Source: Rhodospirillales bacterium (GTDB taxonomy: Bacteria > Pseudomonadota > Alphaproteobacteria > Acetobacterales > Acetobacteraceae). Taken from it: a stretch of DNA of 7,080 nucleotides. The notes under the pieces were generated by a model. That model made no database searches and was not told where the DNA came from. It saw only the letters and a list, made by a program, of their open reading frames with translations. This document shows, one piece after another, positions 1 through 5,653 of the stretch. How positions within the stretch are numbered: position 1 is the first letter of the stretch; every line of letters begins with the position of its first letter. The translations under genes were made by a program, and so were the position numbers. The stretch lies in NCBI GenBank assembly GCA_015654825.1, contig JAATGE010000239.1:1-7080 (forward strand), read 5' to 3'.

Positions 1-198
1 CCGAGTTTTCGCGGCGACCTAACGGATGCCGACATCGCCGCGGTGGTCGATTTCGTGCTCAGGCATTTCAACGCAGTCGCCGGCGCCGACCAAACCCACC
101 CGATCCCTCCCACCGCCGTCACCGCAGCCCGCGCGGCGGCACCCACCCCCACCGACACCCGCAAGTTGCGCGAGAAACTCAAGGCCTCGTCGCCGTGA
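1..198 (+). CDS. C-terminal end of a c-type cytochrome (5' truncated by window edge)
   Basis: The reading frame is open from the first base to a TGA at 196-198 and encodes 65 residues. It begins PSFRGDLTDADIAAVVDFVL and then runs into an Ala/Pro/Thr-rich tail. An (M)PxF..LTDxDIAAVVxF pattern is the usual C-terminal end of class I cytochromes c: the methionine ligand just before PxF, then the last helix that packs on the haem. The CxxCH and the presumed ligand Met would lie just outside the window. Its last four bases overlap the start of a second cytochrome c, so both are probably periplasmic electron carriers of one operon. The dehydrogenase they serve is not visible. The assignment rests on this short tail and the neighbour; a cytochrome domain fused to a larger enzyme is also possible. 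Confidence 0.6.
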   Translation, partial: PSFRGDLTDADIAAVVDFVLRHFNAVAGADQTHPIPPTAVTAARAAAPTPTDTRKLREKLKASSP

Positions 199-656
199 CG
201 CGCCGCCGCGCCGCGCTGATCGTTGCTGCCCTGGCGTTCGGCGTCCCGCCTGCCGCGCGCGCGGAAATGGGCCTGCCGACACTGTACCTGCTGCATTGTT
301 CCGGCTGCCACGGCGCCACCGGCCACGGCGTGCCGGAGCGCGGCATTCCGGACCTGCAACATGCCGGCAGCTACGTGGCGCTGCCGCAGGGCCGTGCCTA
401 CCTGGTGCAGGTGCCGGGCATTTCGCAATCGCACCTGGACGACGCAACCGCGACCCGCATCCTGAACTACGTGCTCGCCCGATTTTCCGCCGCCGACCTG
501 CCCGCCGATTTCAAGCCCTACACGGTCGACGAAGTAACCCGGCTGCGCGCCGACAAGGCCAGCGACGCCGAAACGCGCCGCGCTCTGATCCTCGATGGGC
601 TCAGGAAGCTCGGGAATCTACGCGACGATTATGTTACGCCCAGCTCGATACGTTAG
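195..656 (+). CDS. Exported monohaem cytochrome c
   Basis: Encodes 153 residues with a GTG start that overlaps the stop of the preceding cytochrome (GTGA), indicating translational coupling. Residues 1-23 form a typical signal peptide: RRR, then a hydrophobic stretch, then PAARA before the likely cut. The haem-binding motif CSGCH is at residues 35-39, close to the mature N-terminus, so the protein should be exported and receive covalent haem in the periplasm. After it come a GRAYLVQVPGISQS segment (67-80), a C-terminal helix (NYVLARF) and an extended Arg/Asp-rich tail. There is no methionine after the CxxCH; the only ones are the start and Met25. The sixth haem ligand must therefore be another residue (His57 or His80 are candidates) or be absent. 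I recall similar small cytochromes next to periplasmic dehydrogenases, but the partner cannot be named from this window. Confidence 0.88.
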   Translation: MTRRRAALIVAALAFGVPPAARAEMGLPTLYLLHCSGCHGATGHGVPERGIPDLQHAGSYVALPQGRAYLVQVPGISQSHLDDATATRILNYVLARFSAADLPADFKPYTVDEVTRLRADKASDAETRRALILDGLRKLGNLRDDYVTPSSIR

Positions 657-675
657 CTATCGTTGCAACATAGCT
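655..675. terminator. Hairpin between convergent genes, possible terminator
   Basis: AGCTAT (655-660) and ATAGCT (670-675) are perfect inverted arms. The inner bases (GTTGCAAC, 662-669) can extend the stem past a single bulged C, leaving a TGCA loop. The stem starts inside the cytochrome stop codon and lies between two convergent genes (cytochrome ends at 656, antitoxin at 699). No T-run follows on either strand, so intrinsic termination is uncertain. Confidence 0.35.
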
Positions 676-698
676 CAAACCTGACCTGCCCGCGGCGC

Positions 699-1046
699 CT
701 ACGCGGACACCAGCGCCCTCGCCACCATCTCGGGTTCGCGCGCGATGACGCGTAAATAGGCCAGCGCCGGCGCGTCCGGTTGCCGCCGGTTCTGCTCCCA
801 GTCGCGCAGCGTGCCGACCGGCAGATGAAACCGCGCCGCGAATTCGGCCTGCGACAGGCCGAGCCGCTTGCGCACGGTTCGCGCGATGGCCGCCGCGGTC
901 TCGCCGCCCGTCAGGATCGGCGCCGCATCCGGGTCACCGGCTACGTTGCGGGCGAGATCGGCGTCGGTCTGCGCGTCGATCGCCTGCCAGTCAGTCCCAT
1001 CGATCGCGTGGGCAACGAGCGCGGGTGTGACTTTCACGATAGCCAT
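699..1046 (-). CDS. Xre-type helix-turn-helix antitoxin with BrnA-like N-terminus, partner of BrnT
   Basis: Encodes 115 residues from an ATG at 1046, chosen because GGGAG lies 8 bases upstream (1055-1059 on the plus strand). A longer reading from 1094 would sit well inside the toxin gene. Residues about 18-45 (TDWQAIDAQTDADLARNVAG and on to DPDAAPIL) resemble the N-terminal linker of BrnA antitoxins. Residues about 56-100 are a Xre/Cro-type helix-turn-helix (RKRLGLSQAEFAARFHLP, then GTLRDWEQNRRQPDAPALAYL) of the kind seen in HigA- and YiaG-like regulators. The gene overlaps the 3' end of the brnT-like toxin by 13 bases, so the order is toxin first, antitoxin second. Expected roles, by family, are to neutralise the toxin and, as DNA-binding partner, to repress the shared promoter. 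Classical BrnA ends in a ribbon-helix-helix domain instead, so the fold swap is notable. Confidence 0.85.
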   Translation of the reverse strand: MAIVKVTPALVAHAIDGTDWQAIDAQTDADLARNVAGDPDAAPILTGGETAAAIARTVRKRLGLSQAEFAARFHLPVGTLRDWEQNRRQPDAPALAYLRVIAREPEMVARALVSA

Positions 1047-1291
1047 ATACGTTGCTCCCGCCTGCTGGCGCGACGCACCGAAATAATCCGGCATGTGCCG
1101 TCGCGTATCGTATAGGTGCAGGCGAACAGGCGGCCCGCGACCTGGCCAAAGGCGTTCATCCGGGTCTCGCCATAGTGCCGCCTGTCATCCACCACTTCGC
1201 CAATGCGGCTCTTCAGAACCTCCGCGCCAAGCGCGAGCGACACTCCGTGTTTGGCGATGTTCGCGGCATCCTTCGCGTCCGAACTCGACAT
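1034..1291 (-). CDS. brnT: BrnT family ribonuclease toxin
   Basis: Encodes 85 residues from ATG 1291. The family signature is clear: DAKDAANIAKHGVS (5-18), GETR (41-44), GR.F.C.YT..DGTCRIISVRR (53-74) and RREQR (77-81). BrnT proteins are RelE-like ribosome-independent RNases that block translation, and the RIIS.RRA..RE end carries residues used in activity. An in-frame TTG at 1312 would add seven residues (MPYRIAW). I prefer ATG 1291 because the TTG lies inside the only good promoter (1299-1329) and would not be transcribed from it. The cost is that the aromatic residue usually found before the D..K pattern is missing in the shorter form. The gene overlaps its antitoxin, so the two are co-translated. 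With ATG 1291 the mRNA would have almost no leader. Family assignment is firm; the start is moderately sure. Confidence 0.85.
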   Translation of the reverse strand: MSSSDAKDAANIAKHGVSLALGAEVLKSRIGEVVDDRRHYGETRMNAFGQVAGRLFACTYTIRDGTCRIISVRRASRREQRIWLS

Positions 1292-1298
1292 CCATGCA

Positions 1299-1329
1299 AT
1301 TCTATACGGCAATCCCGTATATCGGTCAA
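1299..1329 (-). promoter_or_regulatory. Sigma70-type promoter of the brnT/antitoxin operon
   Basis: Read on the minus strand, TTGACC (1329-1324; 5 of 6 to consensus) is followed after exactly 17 bases by TATAGA (1306-1301; 4 of 6). An overlapping TAGAAT (1304-1299) is a 5 of 6 alternative with a 19-base spacer. Transcription would begin at about 1291-1295, on or just before the ATG at 1291. The spacer contains a perfect inverted repeat, which suggests repression by the HTH antitoxin. Confidence 0.6.
1303..1321. promoter_or_regulatory. Perfect inverted repeat, probable antitoxin operator
   Basis: TATACGG (1303-1309), five bases CAATC, then CCGTATA (1315-1321): two perfectly complementary 7-base arms. 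It fills most of the -35/-10 spacer and touches the -10 of the minus-strand promoter, the classic place for an autorepressor site. Half-site-like CGTATA/TATACG strings also occur at 1046-1051 and 1109-1114. Binding by the Xre-type antitoxin is inferred from position and symmetry. Confidence 0.6.
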
Positions 1330-1344
1330 TCGATTTCCTGGTTG

Positions 1345-1356
1345 GGGCCCGGGCCC
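1345..1356. repeat. 12-base perfect GC palindrome between divergent promoters
   Basis: GGGCCCGGGCCC reads the same on both strands. It lies between the -35 boxes of the two diverging toxin-antitoxin promoters (1329 and 1398), in otherwise featureless DNA. It could be a protein-binding site, a cruciform or hairpin insulating the two operons, or chance in GC-rich DNA. Confidence 0.45.
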
Positions 1357-1397
1357 GTGGCGGCGGCGTTGCTGATGCGTGAGATTCGCCAACCTTC

Positions 1398-1426
1398 TTG
1401 ACATAGAGATCGTCGTCGGATATTCA
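1398..1426 (+). promoter_or_regulatory. Putative promoter of mazEF
   Basis: A perfect TTGACA (1398-1403) is followed after 17 bases by a weak TATTCA (1421-1426; 3 of 6). Transcription would begin near 1433, leaving a leader of about 17 bases that carries AAGGA (1439-1443), six bases before the mazE ATG. The -10 lies within a symmetric repeat. Confidence 0.5.
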
Positions 1427-1435
1427 TTGGATATC
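1418..1435. promoter_or_regulatory. Direct and inverted repeat over the mazEF -10, candidate MazE operator
   Basis: GGATAT occurs twice (1418-1423 and 1429-1434), its first bases 11 apart, about one helix turn. The same stretch also forms an inverted repeat, GATAT (1419-1423) / ATATC (1431-1435). It covers the -10 region, where AbrB-fold antitoxins commonly bind to repress their own operon. The function is inferred. Confidence 0.45.
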
Positions 1436-1449
1436 AACAAGGATGGGCC

Positions 1450-1710
1450 ATGCCTTCGGTTACACTCGGAAAGTGGGGCAACAGCCTGGCGGTGCGCATC
1501 CCTGGGGACCTTGCCTCCAGCGCCCGGCTGACCGAGGGCGACCAGGTCGAGATCGAGGCGGTTGCCCGAACGCTGGTGATACGTCCGGCTGCGCCGCGTT
1601 TTTCGGCGGCGGAGTTGTTCCGCGGCCGTCGCGCGGCGGAATGGCGGGCGGAATATGCCGTGGCCTATGAGTGGGGGCCGGATGTGGGGCGGGAGGCGAT
1701 CGAGCCGTGA
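1450..1710 (+). CDS. mazE: MazE-like antitoxin, SpoVT/AbrB fold
   Basis: Encodes 86 residues starting at ATG 1450 with AAGGA six bases upstream. Residues 1-47 are a textbook AbrB-type swapped-hairpin DNA-binding domain: VTLGKWGNSLAVRIPGDLAS (4-23), then LTEGDQVEIEA and a second strand LVIRP. Residues 50-86 are charged and aromatic (FSAAELF, EWRAEYAVAYEWGPDVGREA) and match the flexible tail that wraps around MazF and blocks its RNA-binding groove. The stop overlaps the next gene by four bases (GTGA), tying its synthesis to that of the toxin. By family role it should both neutralise MazF and repress the operon, probably through the repeat at 1418-1435. Confidence 0.92.
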   Translation: MPSVTLGKWGNSLAVRIPGDLASSARLTEGDQVEIEAVARTLVIRPAAPRFSAAELFRGRRAAEWRAEYAVAYEWGPDVGREAIEP

Positions 1711-2051
1711 GCGCGCTGCACCGGCTGGAAGCGGGGGACCTGATCTGGTCGGATTTTGATCCAACGGTCGGCCGGGAGCAGAGTGGCCGGCGGCCGGCGC
1801 TTGTGGTCTCCGATGGCATTTTCACGGAGGCAACCGGGCTGGCGATCGTGTGCCCGATTACCACGCGGGTGCGGCCATTTCCGTCGAGTGTCGTGTTGCC
1901 CGACGGCTTGCCGCTGGCTGGCGAGATCCTGCTGAGCCACATTCGCAGCATCGATGTACTGGCCCGCCCGGTCCGCTACGCGGGCGCCACAGTATCTGGT
2001 GCCACAGCCGCGCTGGTGCGCGCGAAACTTGCGGCGCTCATAACAATCTAA
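1707..2051 (+). CDS. mazF: MazF/PemK family endoribonuclease toxin
   Basis: Encodes 114 residues from a GTG at 1707 that overlaps the mazE stop; GGGAGG (1691-1696) lies ten bases upstream. The MazF core is complete: GDLIWSDFDPTVGREQSGRR (10-29), PALVVS, LAIVCPITTR (45-54), then GEILLSHIRSIDVLAR (72-87). Arg28/Arg29 and Thr52/Thr53 sit where E. coli MazF has its catalytic Arg and Thr, so the enzyme looks intact. MazF toxins cut single-stranded RNA at short specific sequences and arrest growth when MazE is degraded. The cut sequence cannot be read from the protein. It ends 92 bases before the convergent helicase gene. Confidence 0.93.
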   Translation: MSALHRLEAGDLIWSDFDPTVGREQSGRRPALVVSDGIFTEATGLAIVCPITTRVRPFPSSVVLPDGLPLAGEILLSHIRSIDVLARPVRYAGATVSGATAALVRAKLAALITI

Positions 2052-2071
2052 CCAACTTCATCGCGTCCCTC

Positions 2072-2100
2072 CCGCCGCGCAGCGCTAACGACAGCGGCGG
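2072..2100. terminator. GC-rich inverted repeat after mazF
   Basis: CCGCCGC (2072-2078) pairs with GCGGCGG (2094-2100) around a 15-base loop. A smaller hairpin, CGCT-AACGAC-AGCG (2083-2096), can form instead. It begins 21 bases after the mazF stop. No T-run follows, so this is at best a weak terminator. Confidence 0.3.
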
Positions 2101-2110
2101 CACGCCGTCG

Positions 2111-2143
2111 GGGGTCCAGCGGGCAGAGCCCCTTGGCCTTCCT
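2111..2143 (+). repeat. Dispersed hairpin repeat, copy 1 (between convergent genes)
   Basis: The stretch begins GGGGTCCAGC, has GCAGAGCCCC in the middle and ends TTGGCCTTCCT. CCAGCGGGC (2117-2125) and GCCCCTTGG (2129-2137) form an imperfect stem around AGA. It shares its core with the copies at 6791-6846 and 6893-6924. It fills the gap between the mazF and helicase 3' ends, where it could end transcription from either side. Confidence 0.6.
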
Positions 2144-5100
2144 TTACCCAAACAGCATCTGCACATCGTCTTCCGTGATACGCAGCGCGCTGGCCCCAGC
2201 GCCGGAAAGTATCCCGTCCGCCAGCGCGCTTTTGCGGGCCTTCAGCACCTCCATTTTCTCCTCGATGCTGTTTTCCGTAATCAGCCGGTGCACGAAAACC
2301 GATTTGGTTTGGCCGATGCGGTGGGCGCGGTCGGTGGCCTGGTTTTCCACCGCGGGGTTCCACCAGGGATCGTAATGGATGACCGTGTCGGCCGCGGTCA
2401 GGTTCAGCCCGACGCCGCCCTCTTTCAGGCTGATCAGGAACAGTTTCACTTTGCCTGCCTGGAACTCGTCGACCGGGGTGCGGCGGTCCTTTGTGTCGCC
2501 GGTCAGGGTCACGAAGTCGATGCCAAGGGTTTTTATCGAGTCTTCTATGAGCGCCAGCATGCTGGTGAACTGGCTGAACAGCAGGATCGAGCGGCCTTCC
2601 TCCAGCAGCGTGACCAAAAGCTCCAGCAATCGTTCCAGTTTGGCCGATCCGGCTTTTTTCGTGGTGGTGCCGGCGATTTTCAGCAGCCGCGGGTCGCAGC
2701 AGGCCTGCCGCATTTTTAGTAGCGCATCGAGAATGACGATGCCGGATTTCGCCAGGCCCTGTTCGGCGATCGCCTGCTGCACGCGGGCGTGCATGGCCAG
2801 GCGGATCGCTTCGTAGACCGCCCGCTGGGCCGCCTGCATCTGCACGTTCTCGACGATTTCGGTGCGCGGCGGCAGGTCGGCGGCGACCTCGCCCTTGGTT
2901 CGGCGCAGCAGGAACGGCGCCACGCGTTTGGCCAGCGCCGCGTGCACTACCGCGTCGCCGTTCTTTTCCACCGGCGTGCGGAAGCGCCGGCCGAAATCCA
3001 GCTGCGAGCCCAGGAAGCCCGGCATCATGAAATCGAACAAAGCCCACAATTCGCCGAGGTGGTTTTCCATCGGCGTGCCGGTCAGGCAGATGCGTTGCCC
3101 GGCACGCAACTGGCGCACCGCCTGCGCCATGCTGGCGCCGGGGTTTTTCACCGTCTGCGCTTCATCCAGAATGACGGTGTGCCAGTCCTGCGCGGTCAGC
3201 ACGTCGTAGTCGCGGGTCATCAGCGGATAGGTGGAAATCACCAGGTCGCTGTCACCGATGCGGCCGAAGCGTTCCTTGCGATCGCTGCCCTGCAGCGGCA
3301 GCACGCGCAATTGCGGGGCGAAACGTTCCGCCTCGCGGGCCCAGTTGCCGACCACGCTGGTCGGGCAGATCACCAGCGCCGGCGCGGTAAGGCGGCCCGC
3401 CTGCTTTTCCACGGCCAGGTGCGCCAGCGTTTGCACCGTCTTGCCGAGGCCCATATCGTCGGCGAGCACGCCGGCGAGCCCTGCCTCGCGCAGGAACTGC
3501 AGCCAGTCGACGCCGCGCTGCTGGTACGGCCGCAGCGAGGCGGCAAACCAGTCCGGCACCGCAACCTCGCCGATGCCGCCGCGATCGCGCAGCAGGCGGC
3601 CGAGCGTGCGCAACGCCTCGCCGCCGCGCCACACCAGGCCGGCGGCCATCCCGGATTGCTCGAGCGCCGCCATTTCGGCCGCGTTGTGGCGCGACACCGT
3701 CAGGCGGCCATGCTTGGCCTCGATGCCGCCGCCGCTGAACAGATCGAGCAGGGTCAGCAGCATGGATTTTATCTGCACGAGTTCCAGCGCGATGCGCCGC
3801 CCGTCCGGCAGCGGCACCATCAGCTTGCGGCCGGCCGGCACTTCCTCGGTACGCAACGACCGCAGAAAGGCGAGATTGTCTTCTCGGGACAGCATGTTGA
3901 TCAATGCCGGCGCCAGATCGATGCGCTCCTCGCCGACCAGCACGCCGAGATCGAAATCGAACCAGTCGATGCCGCTGCCTTCGCGCAGTTCCGCCTGCAG
4001 CGGCCCGGTCGGCTCGACCAGCCGGTGCGGGAAATCGTCGCTGACCTCAACCTCCCAGCCCAGGTCGCGCAACATCGGCAGGCCGGTCAGCATGAATTCC
4101 AGCCACGCGGTCATCGGCTGCTCGGTCTTCAGCACCAGCCGGTCGCGATCGCCGGGCAGGCTGCCCCAGGGCAGCGCGCGGCGCAGCGGAACAAAACCGA
4201 CTTTTCCGAGAATGGCATGGGCGCTCGCCTCGGCACTGACGTGCCGCACCAGGTCGAAGCGCGTGCCGGCGTGCACGATCTCCGCCTCCTGGTGCGCCGG
4301 CGGCACCAGCACCGCGCCGTAGCGGAACGACAGGATCAGCTCGGCGCCGCCAAAGCGCCTTTCCAGGTCGTAATAGTTCGTATCGATCAGGCGGCGCAGG
4401 CCGACATGGGGCGTCGGCTTGCCGGCGAGCTTGCCGCCGTGCGGCAGTTCACGCGGCACCGGCAGGCTGAGGGCAGGCAGTTTTTCGGCCAATCCGTCGC
4501 GCACCGCGCCGACCTGGGAGGGCAGCACCGCCGGGGCGTTCAGCAGCCGCCGCAACAGCGTCGGCGACACGCCGATCGTGAGCGGGCCGAGCTCGCCGGA
4601 CGCCGCGTCGACATACCAGGGCGCGGGCAGCAGCACCGGCGCCCCGCCTTCGGGCACGACAAGCGCCGGGCGCTGACTGCCATCCGGTTCCATCTGCCAT
4701 TCCAGCACAGCGTCGCGCGGCGCCCCCTCGCGCGCGGCGACGCCGGGGAAGCCACCCAGCCGGGCGCGGCCGGTCGCAATCACCTGGCGCAGCGCCTGCT
4801 CCGGATCGCCGTGACGCTCGTCCAGCACCTGACCGTTCAAGTGGCGCAGGATTGTGCGGTCCGAAGGGCGCAGATATTTCGGCGGCGTGGCGCCATTCGC
4901 CAGTTGGTGCGGGTCGGGGGTGCTATGGCTCTGGCTGATCGTGCCGTCGCGCTTCACGTCGGAAGCAGTCGGCACCACGGCCAGCACCGGGGCGCGCCCG
5001 CCCGCCGGAATCCGCGCGTTCAGCACATAGAACAGTCGTTTGTAGACACCCTCGGGATACGCCTCGTTATCCGAAGCGGCGTCGGTCGCGAGGTCGCGCA

Positions 5101-5575
5101 GCCAGGCGGCCAGCGCCGGCGCCAGCACGGGAGCGGTGGGAACAAGCGGCTCGGCTTCTTCCGCCGCGGTGACGCGCGCCGGCACGTGCTGCAGCGCGAA
5201 TGCCCGCGGTCCCACCGGCCGCAATTCGGGCAGCTGCCATTCGGCGCTCTCCGCCGGCTGCGGCTCCAGCACGGGCGGGGTCGGCGCCGACGCCGCACGC
5301 TGCGCCAGCAGCACGGCCGCCACGTGCTTGCAGTTGAAGCCGACCGGGCAGGTGCAGTCGCCGTGCACCACCGGCTTGCCGGCCTTCGACGCGCCGATTT
5401 CGATTGTCTGGCAATAGGGCTTGCTGGCGCTGCCCTGCACCTTGGCGGAAATGCGATTATGGTCCGGATCCGCCTGCAGCGCGCGCACCCGGCCCGCGCG
5501 CACATACGCCTGTGCCGCCGCGAAAGCATTCGGCGACACCGTGGCGCGGATCAGGTCATGAGTGATGTCCATCAT
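2144..5575 (-). CDS. SWIM zinc-finger SNF2-family helicase-like ATPase
   Basis: Encodes 1143 residues. A SWIM zinc finger lies at 74-84 (C74, C76, C82, H84; CTC...NCKH). A long central region (about 170-660) without catalytic motifs probably includes the SNF2-associated domain of bacterial members. The SNF2 motor spans about 680-1125: LRPYQQRGVDWL (681-692), Walker A DMGLGKT (707-713), DEAQ (804-807), LTGTPMEN (831-838), LLFSQF (998-1003), EGGVGLNLTAAD (1052-1063) and QATDRAHRIGQ (1079-1089). All ATPase motifs are intact, so it should be an ATP-driven DNA translocase that remodels protein-DNA complexes; substrates of bacterial SWIM-SNF2 proteins are unknown to me. Two ATGs are possible (5575, 5572) and neither has a good ribosome site. 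The membrane-anchored protein gene ends 78 bases upstream on the same strand, suggesting an operon. Confidence 0.95.
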   Translation of the reverse strand: MMDITHDLIRATVSPNAFAAAQAYVRAGRVRALQADPDHNRISAKVQGSASKPYCQTIEIGASKAGKPVVHGDCTCPVGFNCKHVAAVLLAQRAASAPTPPVLEPQPAESAEWQLPELRPVGPRAFALQHVPARVTAAEEAEPLVPTAPVLAPALAAWLRDLATDAASDNEAYPEGVYKRLFYVLNARIPAGGRAPVLAVVPTASDVKRDGTISQSHSTPDPHQLANGATPPKYLRPSDRTILRHLNGQVLDERHGDPEQALRQVIATGRARLGGFPGVAAREGAPRDAVLEWQMEPDGSQRPALVVPEGGAPVLLPAPWYVDAASGELGPLTIGVSPTLLRRLLNAPAVLPSQVGAVRDGLAEKLPALSLPVPRELPHGGKLAGKPTPHVGLRRLIDTNYYDLERRFGGAELILSFRYGAVLVPPAHQEAEIVHAGTRFDLVRHVSAEASAHAILGKVGFVPLRRALPWGSLPGDRDRLVLKTEQPMTAWLEFMLTGLPMLRDLGWEVEVSDDFPHRLVEPTGPLQAELREGSGIDWFDFDLGVLVGEERIDLAPALINMLSREDNLAFLRSLRTEEVPAGRKLMVPLPDGRRIALELVQIKSMLLTLLDLFSGGGIEAKHGRLTVSRHNAAEMAALEQSGMAAGLVWRGGEALRTLGRLLRDRGGIGEVAVPDWFAASLRPYQQRGVDWLQFLREAGLAGVLADDMGLGKTVQTLAHLAVEKQAGRLTAPALVICPTSVVGNWAREAERFAPQLRVLPLQGSDRKERFGRIGDSDLVISTYPLMTRDYDVLTAQDWHTVILDEAQTVKNPGASMAQAVRQLRAGQRICLTGTPMENHLGELWALFDFMMPGFLGSQLDFGRRFRTPVEKNGDAVVHAALAKRVAPFLLRRTKGEVAADLPPRTEIVENVQMQAAQRAVYEAIRLAMHARVQQAIAEQGLAKSGIVILDALLKMRQACCDPRLLKIAGTTTKKAGSAKLERLLELLVTLLEEGRSILLFSQFTSMLALIEDSIKTLGIDFVTLTGDTKDRRTPVDEFQAGKVKLFLISLKEGGVGLNLTAADTVIHYDPWWNPAVENQATDRAHRIGQTKSVFVHRLITENSIEEKMEVLKARKSALADGILSGAGASALRITEDDVQMLFG

Positions 5576-5653
5576 GGGAGGCGTCTTTCGACTATCTGAC
5601 CGACCATGTCATCCGCCGGAAGCGAGTCGCGCCAGAGCGTAAAGTGGTCCGGT

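Noticed and set aside
26..673. A 215-codon plus-strand frame overlapping both cytochromes
   Set aside because: It is Pro/Arg-rich and low in complexity, while the other frames carry a cytochrome tail, a signal peptide and CxxCH.
1047..1094. Upstream ATG extending the Xre antitoxin by 16 residues
   Set aside because: It would lie inside the toxin gene, and the ATG at 1046 has a well-placed GGGAG.
1292..1312. TTG start adding MPYRIAW to BrnT
   Set aside because: Not excluded, but it falls within the predicted promoter and operator and lacks a spaced ribosome site; kept as the alternative start.
2144..5575. SNF2 gene as part of a phage-defence system such as DISARM
   Set aside because: No methylase, nuclease, phospholipase-like or DUF1998 partner is in the window; an SNF2 motor alone is not enough.
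2789..5599. A 936-codon open frame on the plus strand, opposite the SNF2 gene
   Set aside because: It is rich in His, Gln, Arg and Ala with no domain, typical of an antisense frame in GC-rich DNA. The minus strand carries a full set of SNF2 motifs over the same bases.
5576..5653. Promoter or small gene between the helicase and the membrane-anchored protein gene
   Set aside because: No convincing -35/-10 pair, ribosome site or reading frame of its own was seen in these 78 bases.
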